A stretch of DNA of 6,893 nt. It comes from Nitrospirota bacterium (GTDB taxonomy: Bacteria; Nitrospinota_A; UBA7883). Positions 1 through 6,830 of this stretch are shown piece after piece. Under the pieces are notes generated by a model that was given only the letters and a program-made list of their open reading frames with translations, was not told the origin of the DNA and did not search any database. The DNA lies in assembly GCA_011052055.1 (NCBI GenBank), contig DRJW01000333.1:1-6893 (forward strand), given 5' to 3'. Both the position numbers and the translations under genes were made by a program. The stretch's first letter is position 1. Each line of letters opens with the position of its first letter.

Positions 1-155
1 AGCCCGGATTTTTTAGCCATATCGGTCATGTTCACCCCTTGCGCTTCCATCACGCGCCGCAAGGCGATAAGAAAAACGCGCGGGTCTTCCTCGGCAAAGC
101 GCCGCAAAAGCGCCACCGCCGGTGAACGAAAGGCGCGATCTATCCGCGCCTGTAT
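1..155 (-). CDS. partial HTH addiction-module antidote-like protein, 5' end unresolved, runs off left edge
   Basis: On the - strand, the frame starting just after the TGA at 158-156 stays open to the window edge (about 51 codons). Its second half reads EEDPRVFLIALRRVMEAQG followed by MTDMAKKSG. This pattern resembles the HTH antidote family found beside RelE/HigB-like toxins, where an acidic 'DPxxFLxALRxVxEAxG' helix leads into an 'LAxKTGL' helix-turn-helix. The role would be binding its own promoter and neutralising a partner toxin; the partner is not in the window. The start is unclear. In-frame options are GTG at 116-114, ATG at 50-48 and ATG at 29-27, and none has a visible Shine-Dalgarno; both ATGs would remove part of the conserved region. 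The fragment shares its frame with the upstream zinc-ribbon gene, so it could be a second cistron, the tail of a fusion broken by a stop, or a decaying remnant. The family call rests on remembered pattern similarity over about 30 residues. Confidence 0.42.
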   Translation of the reverse strand, partial: MQARIDRAFRSPAVALLRRFAEEDPRVFLIALRRVMEAQGVNMTDMAKKSG

Positions 156-323
156 TCAGGCCGTTTTCTGCAAATCTTCGCTCGCATGCATGCAACGCTG
201 GCATGAATGGCTTGCGTCGCGGCCGCACAAAAGACATGTCGTAGAACCTCTGTAATACCGCATTATTCCTCCGCAATGCTTGCAGACCGTTTTGGGAGCC
301 GATGGTTTTATCCTGGTTTCCAT
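156..323 (-). CDS. small zinc-ribbon protein with three CxxC pairs, 55 aa
   Basis: This is a 55-residue protein with six cysteines in three CxxC pairs: CKHC (14-17), CLLC (30-33) and CQRC (41-44). The first is followed by GG and the second by GR. The spacing suits a zinc ribbon in which two or more pairs bind one Zn(II); His16 and His39 could also take part. There is no signal peptide or membrane segment, so it is probably cytoplasmic. Function is unknown; small zinc ribbons of this kind often act as nucleic-acid or protein adaptors, which is inference here. The chosen start is ATG at 323-321, with a purine-rich Shine-Dalgarno (AAGGAAAGG) about 5 bases upstream. A TTG at 341 would add six residues but lies upstream of that site. 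The stop is TGA at 158-156, and the same frame stays open beyond it into an antidote-like sequence. The cysteine pattern and ribosome site make a real gene likely, though short genes are hard to prove. Confidence 0.6.
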   Translation of the reverse strand: METRIKPSAPKTVCKHCGGIMRYYRGSTTCLLCGRDASHSCQRCMHASEDLQKTA

Positions 324-542
324 TGCCCTTTCCTTTCGCAAATTGCAGTCATAAGGTTTCGCTTCAACTTTGTGTGCAAATTTTAGACCGAGGAAAAAAT
401 AAAGAATCGGTTAAAATATCTGTTGATAAAACAATGAGTTATATTTTGAGACGTATGGCGTATATATAAAAAATCAGACAACATGCCTAAAAATGTAGGC
501 GCCCGCAGAAATCGGCTCCCTGGAATGTTATTATAGGCGGGT
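324..542. promoter_or_regulatory. AT-rich divergent intergenic region between the zinc-ribbon gene and def
   Basis: This region of about 220 bases separates two divergently transcribed genes, so promoters for both should lie in it. Its centre (about 376-475) is much richer in A/T than the flanking genes. It contains -10-like sequences on the + strand, for example TATATT at 440-445 and TATATA at 461-466, but none has a well-spaced -35 partner. On the - strand a TCAACA/TTTATT pair with 17-base spacing lies near 390-430, also a weak match. A short perfect inverted repeat, GCCTA (485-489) and TAGGC (496-500) with a 6-base loop, lies in the probable def leader. I see no ORF, RNA gene or riboswitch. 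The exact promoters are not resolved. Confidence 0.4.
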
Positions 543-1085
543 ATGAAAACAATTTCAGCGATAGACGAAAAATCCGATCTTCTTAAAATAATCACCTTTC
601 CCGACCCGCTCCTGACCCGGAAATCGGAGCGGGTGGAAAACATCACACAGGAGATAGTGGATCTGTCCGGAAAAATGATTAAAGCAATGATCGCGGCGCC
701 CGGCCAGGGCCTTGCCGCCGTCCAGGTGGGGGCGTTAAAGCGGATTATAGTCATGGACGATAAGAGTGGCGGGGAAGATGACGAAATCGAGCCTGTGACC
801 ATGATAAATCCGGAAATTATCGATAGCGAAGGAGTGGAGATCAATGAGGAGGGATGTCTGAGCATTCCCACGATTTACGCCGATTTGCCCAGGCCGTCGA
901 GTGTAAGAGTTTCGTTTACATCACTTGACGGGCGTCATGAACAGATCGAGTTGAAAGGAGCCTCTGCCCGTTGCCTGGCCCATGAAGTCGATCATCTCGA
1001 CGGCTCTCTTTTCTGGGACAGGTTAAGCAAGGGTAGGCGCCTGTGGCTTAAAATGAAATTCTTTAAAAGGTTCGGCCTGAAATGA
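543..1085 (+). CDS. def: peptide deformylase
   Basis: Removes the N-formyl group from the initiator methionine of nascent proteins at the ribosome exit (EC 3.5.1.88). All three family motifs are visible: motif 1 GQGLAAVQ at residues 54-61, motif 2 EEGCLS at 102-107 with metal ligand Cys105, and motif 3 HEVDH at 147-151 with ligands His147 and His151 and catalytic Glu148. MINP at 87-90 is also typical. At 180 residues it has normal length. About ten residues precede the usual 'ILTFPDP' start (here KIITFPDP at 15-22). An in-frame TAG at 534-536 and the lack of another early start codon leave ATG 543 as the only reasonable start, although its ribosome site (AGGCGG at 535-540) is very close to the ATG. 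Motif 1 has Val where many bacterial enzymes have Pro, a known sort of variation. It overlaps fmt by four bases (ATGA), which implies coupled translation. Confidence 0.96.
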   Translation: MKTISAIDEKSDLLKIITFPDPLLTRKSERVENITQEIVDLSGKMIKAMIAAPGQGLAAVQVGALKRIIVMDDKSGGEDDEIEPVTMINPEIIDSEGVEINEEGCLSIPTIYADLPRPSSVRVSFTSLDGRHEQIELKGASARCLAHEVDHLDGSLFWDRLSKGRRLWLKMKFFKRFGLK

Positions 1086-2029
1086 CGGGCGATCCGTTGA
1101 GCGTCGTGTTTATGGGAACTCCTGACTTCGCCATTCCCACCCTTAAGAAGTTAATAGACAATGACCGGTTTAATCTTAAGGCTGTGGTCACCCAGCCTGA
1201 CAGGCCGAAAGGGCGCGGAAAGAAACTGGCCATACCGCCGGTAAAAAAACTGGCGCTTGATAACGAAATTGCTGTTTTCCAGCCGGAGAAAGTCAGAGAG
1301 CAGGAGACCGTTGACGCAATTAAAAGCTTAGAGCCAGATTACCTTGTGGTTGTGGCCTATGGCCAGATACTTCCTCTGCCGCTTCTTGCGATACCCAAGC
1401 TGGCGCCGGTGAACCTTCATGCCTCACTTCTGCCCAAATACAGAGGCGCCGCTCCGATACACAGGGCGTTTGTGGACGGTGAAACCATCACCGGCGTGTG
1501 CGCCATGATGATGGAAGAAGGGCTCGACACAGGCGATCTGCTTGCCTGCAAAAAAACGGAAATTACAAACGACGACACCGTAGGAAGATTGCATGACAGG
1601 CTGGCGGCGATAGGCGCGGCGCTGATGGTCGAGTCGCTTATCGATTATAGCGAAGGCTCCATAACTCCAAGAAAACAGGACGGCGCCCTCGCCACATACG
1701 CAAAGAAACTTGACAAATCGGAATTCAAAATTGATTGGGGGCAGACCTCCGATCAGGTAAGCAGGCGAATAAGAGGCTTATCCCCTTTTCCGGGAGCGGC
1801 CACGACGTTTAAAAACGAGACCGTGAAGCCTCTTTTCGCAAAAGCGCTTTCTGGAAATAGTGACGACGCGCCAGGTGTGATACAATCGATAACCAGAAAA
1901 GGCGTCGTAGTGTCGTGTGGGGAGGGATCTGTTTTGATAACGGAGATAAAACCAGAAGGAAAAAGGGCGATGGAGGCTCACGCTTTTACTCTTGGGCGTA
2001 GCGCGCAAGTTGGTGATACATTCGTATGA
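1082..2029 (+). CDS. fmt: methionyl-tRNA formyltransferase
   Basis: Transfers a formyl group from 10-formyl-tetrahydrofolate to Met-tRNA(fMet) to make the initiator tRNA (EC 2.1.2.9), acting in the cytoplasm. The N-terminal Rossmann-like formyltransferase domain covers about residues 6-205. It starts VVFMGTPDFAIPTL and carries the catalytic set Asn111, His113 and Asp149, with the family signature HASLLPKYRGAAPI at 113-126 and EEGLDTGDLL at 145-154. The C-terminal OB-fold tRNA-binding domain covers about 208-315; it includes RGLSPFPGAAT at 231-241, where many homologues have RGLNPWPGA. The length of 315 residues is standard. The start ATG (1082-1084) overlaps the def stop, giving the widespread def-fmt pair that works at opposite ends of the formyl-methionine cycle. 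The gene after it is not the common rsmB (sun) but a signalling protein. Confidence 0.96.
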   Translation: MTGDPLSVVFMGTPDFAIPTLKKLIDNDRFNLKAVVTQPDRPKGRGKKLAIPPVKKLALDNEIAVFQPEKVREQETVDAIKSLEPDYLVVVAYGQILPLPLLAIPKLAPVNLHASLLPKYRGAAPIHRAFVDGETITGVCAMMMEEGLDTGDLLACKKTEITNDDTVGRLHDRLAAIGAALMVESLIDYSEGSITPRKQDGALATYAKKLDKSEFKIDWGQTSDQVSRRIRGLSPFPGAATTFKNETVKPLFAKALSGNSDDAPGVIQSITRKGVVVSCGEGSVLITEIKPEGKRAMEAHAFTLGRSAQVGDTFV

Positions 2030-2071
2030 GCCACTTTTTTCAAACAGTTCGTTCATATTAGCTGAGACAAT

Positions 2072-3310
2072 ATGGCTTCAGAAGATACCGCCGCAGAGTC
2101 GAAAATCAAGTCGGCCCTGGTGGTGGGCGAGGCCGACTCGGACCTGGTTTCTTCTCTTCTTGAGCTTGCTATCTCCCTTTCGTCGGAGTTGGACATCTTC
2201 CGCCTCCTTGAAAAAATCGTAAGCGAATCGTTACGGCTGACAAATTCCGACGGTTGTAGCCTGTATCTTGTCGAAGGCGACGGCAAGCTCCATTTTTCCA
2301 TCAGCAAGAACATGTCTCTTGGAATCAGCCTGACCAGGGAAGAAGGGGGCGCCGATCTGTTTCCTCCCGTGCCGATGGATCCATCATTCGTCTCGGCCTA
2401 TGCGGCGATAAATAAAAGGCTGGTGAACGTGCCCGATGTTTACGAATCAACCGAATTCGATTTCACCGGCCCGAAAAAATATGACAAGATCAACAATTAC
2501 CGCTCCATCTCCATGCTCGTCTCTCCTCTCACCAACCATGAAGGGAATGTGATAGGAGTCATGCAGATGTTAAACGCCAAAGATCCCGCTACCGGCGAAG
2601 TCATCCCTTTTAACTCTGGTTATGAGGTGGTGATAAAGTCACTTTCAAGCTTTGCGGCCATTGCCATAACCAATGCCCTGCTGGTGCAGGAGATACACAC
2701 CCGCGCCGCAAAGCTCAAGGAGGCCAACCTCGACGCCATATACTCGCTGGCGATGGCGGCAGAGGCGAAAGACGACGATACCGGCGACCATGTGCGAAGA
2801 ATCCAGCTATACTCGATAGCGCTGTCAAAGAAAATCGGCCTGTCCGACGAACAGGCGGACGAGATCGGCTATTCCGCGATCATGCATGACGTGGGCAAGA
2901 TTTCAATCCCGGATCATATTCTTAAGAAACCGGGAAAGCTTACCGGCGAAGAGTATCAAATCATTAAACAGCACTCGCAAATGGGGTGGAAAATCTTGCC
3001 GGACAGCCTGTTTTTCTACGTTGCCAAAAGCATAGCGCGTGGCCACCACGAAAAATGGAACGGCAAAGGATACCCGGACGGGCTCAAAGAGGAGGATATA
3101 AAGCTGGAGGCCAGGATCGTCGCCGTTGCGGACGTGTTTGACGCGCTGGTCAACAAAAGAGCCTACAAAAGAGACTGGACCATAGAAGAGGCCATGGAGG
3201 AAATAAACAACTGCTCTGGATCACATTTCGATCCCAAGCTTGTTGACGCATGGAATGAGTTGTACGAGGAAGGGGAGCTAAAACGGATACACGACGTCTG
3301 GGGCAAATAA
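2072..3310 (+). CDS. GAF and HD-GYP domain protein, predicted cyclic di-GMP phosphodiesterase
   Basis: A 412-residue cytoplasmic protein with no signal peptide or membrane helix. Residues about 27-205 look like a GAF sensor domain: SLYLVEGDGKL near 63-73, and VIGVMQMLNAKD at 160-171 followed by a helix. A short helical linker (about 202-225) leads to an HD-GYP domain (about 225-405). The metal and catalytic motifs are intact: Glu231, GDH ending at His240, HDVGK at 272-276, His301, HHE at 325-327, GKGYPDGL at 331-338 and Asp354 in VADVFDAL. Such domains hydrolyse cyclic di-GMP to pGpG or GMP, so this probably lowers c-di-GMP in response to a ligand or signal sensed by GAF. The ligand cannot be read from the sequence. 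The start follows fmt by 42 bases and has only a weak ribosome site (TGAG at about 2063-2066). Transcription may continue from def-fmt, as no clear promoter or terminator is seen in the gap. Confidence 0.92.
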   Translation: MASEDTAAESKIKSALVVGEADSDLVSSLLELAISLSSELDIFRLLEKIVSESLRLTNSDGCSLYLVEGDGKLHFSISKNMSLGISLTREEGGADLFPPVPMDPSFVSAYAAINKRLVNVPDVYESTEFDFTGPKKYDKINNYRSISMLVSPLTNHEGNVIGVMQMLNAKDPATGEVIPFNSGYEVVIKSLSSFAAIAITNALLVQEIHTRAAKLKEANLDAIYSLAMAAEAKDDDTGDHVRRIQLYSIALSKKIGLSDEQADEIGYSAIMHDVGKISIPDHILKKPGKLTGEEYQIIKQHSQMGWKILPDSLFFYVAKSIARGHHEKWNGKGYPDGLKEEDIKLEARIVAVADVFDALVNKRAYKRDWTIEEAMEEINNCSGSHFDPKLVDAWNELYEEGELKRIHDVWGK

Positions 3311-3381
3311 CCTGGCGCGTTTGGAAAAATCATTGGCAAGCTTTCAGTGGGGGCCTGTATAGCCGTTGCTCGCACTCTCCA

Positions 3382-3410
3382 TTGACCGCCATAAACGCTT
3401 CGTTTAACAT
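3382..3410 (+). promoter_or_regulatory. predicted sigma70-type promoter upstream of ilvD
   Basis: A -35 hexamer TTGACC (3382-3387, five of six consensus bases) is followed after exactly 17 bases by a -10 hexamer TAACAT (3405-3410, four of six). Transcription would begin near 3417, giving a leader of about 50 bases before ilvD. Its position in the 158-base gap after the HD-GYP gene fits a promoter for the ilvD-ligase pair. The leader is too short for a classical peptide attenuator, and I see no run of branched-chain codons in it. A strong ribosome site AAGGA (3454-3458) lies 10 bases before the ilvD ATG. Confidence 0.5.
3392..3406. promoter_or_regulatory. perfect 6-3-6 inverted repeat inside the ilvD promoter, possible operator
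   Basis: TAAACG CTT CGTTTA is a perfect dyad of 6-base arms around a 3-base centre. It fills most of the spacer of the predicted ilvD promoter and overlaps the first two bases of the -10 hexamer. A dimeric repressor bound here would block RNA polymerase. A 15-base dyad can occur by chance, so the regulatory reading is inference from placement. No regulator gene is next to it. Confidence 0.3.
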
Positions 3411-3468
3411 GGTATCGTGAGGAAGTTAAGGCGAATCTATCCAGAACCAGTTTAAGGACTATACCGCA

Positions 3469-5136
3469 ATGAGAAGCGACAGAATAAAAAAAGGAACGGA
3501 ACGCGCCCCGAGCCGTTCGTTACTATACGCCACCGGCGTTACCGAATCGGCGATGAGAAATCCGTTCATCGCGGTAATCTCCAGTTTTACCGACATTATT
3601 CCGGGCCATATCGGGTTTCGCGATCTTGAAAGAGCCATAGAAAAAGGAATACATACCGGCGGCGGTCAGGCGTTCCTCTCTTCTGTTCCGGGCGTTTGCG
3701 ACGGTATAGCTATGGGGCACAAAGGGATGCACTACTCCCTGCCGACCCGCGATCTTATCGCCGACATGATCGAGTGCGTGGTCGAGGCCCATGCGTTTGA
3801 CGGGATGGTGATGCTTACAAACTGCGACAAGATAACCCCAGGCATGCTCATGGCGTCAGCGCGGCTCGATATTCCGACAGTCGTTGTCACGGCGGGGCCG
3901 ATGATGGCCGGAGTCCACCGCCAACGCCGCCGCTCGCTGGTGCGGGACACTTTCGAGGCGGTCGGGCAGGTTCAGGCCGGTTTGATGAGTTGCGCCGAGA
4001 TGACCGCTCTTGAAAAAGAGGCCTGTCCGGGGCCCGGCTCGTGCTCTGGCATGTACACGGCCAACACGATGGCCTGCGTCACCGAATCGATGGGCATGAG
4101 CATGGCCGGATGCGCCACATCTTTGGCCGTGAGCGGTAAAAGCAGAAGGATCGCGTTCGATTCTGGCGTTGCGGTTCTTGATCTTGTAAGAAAGAAAATC
4201 ACCGCGAGAAGTATGATGAGCCTCGAAGCTTTCGAGAACGCCATCACCATTGACCTTGCCATGGGCGGCTCCACCAACACCGCTTTGCATATCCCGGCCA
4301 TAGCGCATGAGGCTGGCGTAAAGCTTCCCCTGGAGGCGTTCGACAAGCTTGGGAGAAAGACTCCGCAGATTTGCAGTATCCGTCCCGGTGGCGAGGACTT
4401 TATCGAGGATATCGAATACGCAGGAGGGATTCCGGCGGTGATGAAAGAGCTTAAACAATTTATCCACGACGCGCCGACAGTGTCCGGCGTCTCCACCCAC
4501 AAGATAATCGGCAAGGCGAGAAACCAGAACCGGGTGGTCATACGCTCAGCCGGAAAACCGTACAAACCGGAAGGAGCGCTATGTGTTCTTCGCGGGAACC
4601 TGGCGCCGGAAGGGGCTGTTGTAAAGCAGTCGGCCATCACGCCGGAGATGATGAAGTTTAAAGGGAAAGCTGTCTGTTTCAATTCGGAGGAGGCGGCTAT
4701 GGCGAAAGTTATGGCAGGCAAGGTCAAAGCGGGGCAGGTTGTGATCGTCCGCTATGAAGGCCCCAAAGGTGGGCCGGGAATGCGTGAGATGCTGGCGCCC
4801 ACTTCGGCCATCGCCGGGATGGGCCTGCAAAACTCGGTGGCGCTTATCACCGATGGCCGGTTCTCCGGCGGAACCCGCGGCCCTTGCATCGGCCATGTCT
4901 CCCCGGAGGCGATGGAAGGCGGGCCTATCGCTCTGGTGAAAAATGGGGATATAATAGAGATAGATATCCCGAAACGTAAAATAGACCTGCGCGTCTCGAA
5001 AGCGGAGCTTAAAAAACGGGCCGCAAAATGGAGAAAGCCGAAGGCGAAAATCAAAAAAGGATATCTTGTACGGTACGCGCAGACAGTCACCAGCGCGGCC
5101 CAGGGGGCGGTTCACAAAAACAAAATATGTGACTAA
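3469..5136 (+). CDS. ilvD: dihydroxy-acid dehydratase
   Basis: Dehydrates 2,3-dihydroxyisovalerate and 2,3-dihydroxy-3-methylvalerate to the 2-keto acids leading to valine/leucine and isoleucine (EC 4.2.1.9). The IlvD/Edd family signatures are present: NCDKITPGMLMA at 118-129, CPGPGSCSGMYTANTM at 186-201, GGSTNTALH at 266-274 and TDGRFSGGTRGPCIGHVSPEA at 461-481. Cys119 and Cys186 are the expected iron-sulfur ligands. The place where [2Fe-2S] members have a third cysteine reads IIPGH (43-47), with Gly, as I recall for the oxygen-sensitive E. coli enzyme. The gene is full length (555 residues) and lacks the substitutions that would mark a sugar-acid dehydratase, though substrate assignment within the family is by overall resemblance. 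The ATG at 3469 has a good ribosome site, AAGGA at 3454-3458. The acyl-CoA ligase begins 6 bases after the TAA. Confidence 0.95.
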   Translation: MRSDRIKKGTERAPSRSLLYATGVTESAMRNPFIAVISSFTDIIPGHIGFRDLERAIEKGIHTGGGQAFLSSVPGVCDGIAMGHKGMHYSLPTRDLIADMIECVVEAHAFDGMVMLTNCDKITPGMLMASARLDIPTVVVTAGPMMAGVHRQRRRSLVRDTFEAVGQVQAGLMSCAEMTALEKEACPGPGSCSGMYTANTMACVTESMGMSMAGCATSLAVSGKSRRIAFDSGVAVLDLVRKKITARSMMSLEAFENAITIDLAMGGSTNTALHIPAIAHEAGVKLPLEAFDKLGRKTPQICSIRPGGEDFIEDIEYAGGIPAVMKELKQFIHDAPTVSGVSTHKIIGKARNQNRVVIRSAGKPYKPEGALCVLRGNLAPEGAVVKQSAITPEMMKFKGKAVCFNSEEAAMAKVMAGKVKAGQVVIVRYEGPKGGPGMREMLAPTSAIAGMGLQNSVALITDGRFSGGTRGPCIGHVSPEAMEGGPIALVKNGDIIEIDIPKRKIDLRVSKAELKKRAAKWRKPKAKIKKGYLVRYAQTVTSAAQGAVHKNKICD

Positions 5137-5142
5137 GATCAA

Positions 5143-6795
5143 ATGAGCGGTTTCGATTACTCCACTCTTCCACGATCGGTTGATATTCCCGATAAGCCGG
5201 TCACTTCTCTTCTTGACGCCGCCGTCTCCAAATTTCCCGATAACGTCGCCATAGATTTTTTCGGGGCCAAAATCACTTACCGCGAGTTCGACCGGCAGAC
5301 GCAAAAACTGATGAACGTCCTGCGGGGCCTCGGCGTGAAGAGGGGCGAGGCGGTGGCGGTCATGTCGGCCAACTGCCCCCAGGCGATGATCGCCTATCAA
5401 GCCATTCTACGTATAGGGGGGATAGTCGTTCTTACCAATCCCCTTTATGTTGAAAGAGAGATAGAGCATCAGTTCAAAGACGCCGGTGTGAAAATCGCCC
5501 TGGTGTTAAACCTGATGGCGGGGAAAGTCAAAAATGTCATGGACAAGACATCGGTGGAGAAAGTCATCGTCATAAAACTGGAAGATTATATGCCGTGGCC
5601 CATCTCGTGGCTGTTCCCCATAAAGCTGATGGTTCAGAAACAAAAACCGGCGACGCTGGGGGGGGCGCAGTTTTTGAAATGGAGCGAGCTTATGGACTCT
5701 GTTTCGGATCAAGCGGAGCCTGCCGATGTGAAACCGGACGACATCGCCCTTTATCAATATACCGGCGGCACGACCGGCGTGGCCAAAGGCGTGGAGCTTA
5801 CTCACAGGAATCTGATATCGAACGCCCTGCAGGGCAAGGCGTGGTTTGTCGGCGCTAAAGAGGGTGAGGAAGTGTTCATGCTCACCCTTCCTGTTTTTCA
5901 CGCCTTCGGGATGACGGTCGGGATGAACCTGGGCATATCGCTTTGCGCCACGATTGTTGTAGAGCCGAAGTTCGACGCTCTCAGGATAATGAAACAGATC
6001 GAAAAGCATAAGGCCACCATGTTCCCCGGAGTGCCGGCGATGTATGTGGCGATCATCAACCATCCTAAAGCTACTAGTTGTGATATATCGTCGATCAAAT
6101 ATTGCATCTCCGGCGCGGCGCCGCTGGCGCTTGAGACCCGCGAGAAATTCGAGGCGATGACCGGCGGCAAGCTGGTGGAGGGATACGGCCTTACCGAGGC
6201 AAGCCCCATAACCCATTGCAACCCTCTGCCGGGCGGGGTGAAGACCGGCTCGATCGGAATGGCCCTGCCGTCCACGGAATACAAAATAATCGACGACGAA
6301 ACCGGGAAGGAGGCGGCTTTGGGCGAAGTGGGCGAGTTGCTGGTAAAGGGGCCGCAGGTGATGCGCGGATATAAAGGGGCGCCGGACGAGACGGCCAAAG
6401 CCATAAAAGACGGCTGGCTCTACACCGGCGATATGGCGTCGGCGGACGAGGACGGATTCTGTTTTATCATGGACCGTAAAAAGGAGCTGGTCATCTCCGG
6501 GGGATGCAACGTCTTTCCAAAAGAGGTCGAGGATGTCCTGCGCGATATAGACGGTGTCATCGAGGTGGCTGTAATCGGTCTTCCCGACCCGCGTTTCGGC
6601 GAAAAAGTCACCGCAGTCATAGTTTTAAAAGAGGGAGCGACACTCACCGAGTCGGAAATTATCGCCCATAGCAAAGCGGGTCTGGCCGGTTATAAAATCC
6701 CGAAAAAGATCGTTTTCGTCGATTCCCTGCCGAAAACCATCATAGGCAAAGTGTTAAAGCGCGAGCTTAAAAAGCAGATTGAAGGGAAGAGCTAA
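5143..6795 (+). CDS. AMP-forming acyl-CoA synthetase, long-chain fatty acid-CoA ligase type
   Basis: Activates a carboxylic acid with ATP to an acyl-adenylate and then to its CoA thioester. It is an ANL-superfamily enzyme of 550 residues, typical length. Core motifs appear in order: the P-loop YTGGTTGVAKG at 206-216, LPVFHAFGMT at 249-258, YGLTEASP at 348-355, YTGD at 427-430, the hinge DRKKELVISGG at 444-454, and a C-terminal PKTIIGKVLKREL at 530-542 with the adenylation lysine at Lys536. The LPVFHAFGMT segment and overall pattern resemble FadD-like ligases more than acetyl-CoA synthetase or luciferase-like members. The exact chain length is not readable. The hinge continues CNVFPKEVE, with Cys where Phe, Tyr or Glu is common. 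A moderately hydrophobic stretch near 150-165 (MPWPISWLFPIKLM) could touch the membrane. It starts 6 bases after ilvD with only a weak ribosome site, so translation is probably coupled. Confidence 0.92.
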   Translation: MSGFDYSTLPRSVDIPDKPVTSLLDAAVSKFPDNVAIDFFGAKITYREFDRQTQKLMNVLRGLGVKRGEAVAVMSANCPQAMIAYQAILRIGGIVVLTNPLYVEREIEHQFKDAGVKIALVLNLMAGKVKNVMDKTSVEKVIVIKLEDYMPWPISWLFPIKLMVQKQKPATLGGAQFLKWSELMDSVSDQAEPADVKPDDIALYQYTGGTTGVAKGVELTHRNLISNALQGKAWFVGAKEGEEVFMLTLPVFHAFGMTVGMNLGISLCATIVVEPKFDALRIMKQIEKHKATMFPGVPAMYVAIINHPKATSCDISSIKYCISGAAPLALETREKFEAMTGGKLVEGYGLTEASPITHCNPLPGGVKTGSIGMALPSTEYKIIDDETGKEAALGEVGELLVKGPQVMRGYKGAPDETAKAIKDGWLYTGDMASADEDGFCFIMDRKKELVISGGCNVFPKEVEDVLRDIDGVIEVAVIGLPDPRFGEKVTAVIVLKEGATLTESEIIAHSKAGLAGYKIPKKIVFVDSLPKTIIGKVLKRELKKQIEGKS

Positions 6796-6830
6796 GTTCA
6801 ATCCTTTCCTGACATAGTTTGAACCGAAGC

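Noticed and set aside
13..276. An 87-codon - strand ORF overlapping the zinc-ribbon gene in another frame
   Set aside because: It has no domain pattern and is rich in Arg/Ala as shadow frames are. The overlapping frame has the CxxC pairs, a good ribosome site and the antidote-like segment.
383..871. A 162-codon - strand ORF opposite the start of def
   Set aside because: It covers def motif 1 in antisense, is Ser/Ile-rich without recognisable motifs, and is explained as a shadow of a certain gene.
2030..2071. A separate promoter for the HD-GYP gene in the T-rich gap after fmt
   Set aside because: No hexamer pair with reasonable spacing is visible in these 42 bases.
3856..5400. Long - strand ORFs (214, 251 and 273 codons) opposite ilvD and the start of the ligase
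   Set aside because: Open antisense frames are common opposite genes with strong codon bias. These have no coherent domains, and the + strand genes are unambiguous.
5506..6404. Long - strand ORFs (236 and 168 codons) opposite the acyl-CoA ligase
   Set aside because: They are His/Arg-rich or Ser/Pro-rich translations with no motifs, and lie opposite conserved P-loop and A5 motifs.
6796..6824. GTTCAA...TTGAAC inverted repeat just after the ligase stop as a terminator
   Set aside because: The arms are only 6 bp, the loop is 17 bases, the stem is A/T-rich and no T-tract follows, so it is too weak to call.
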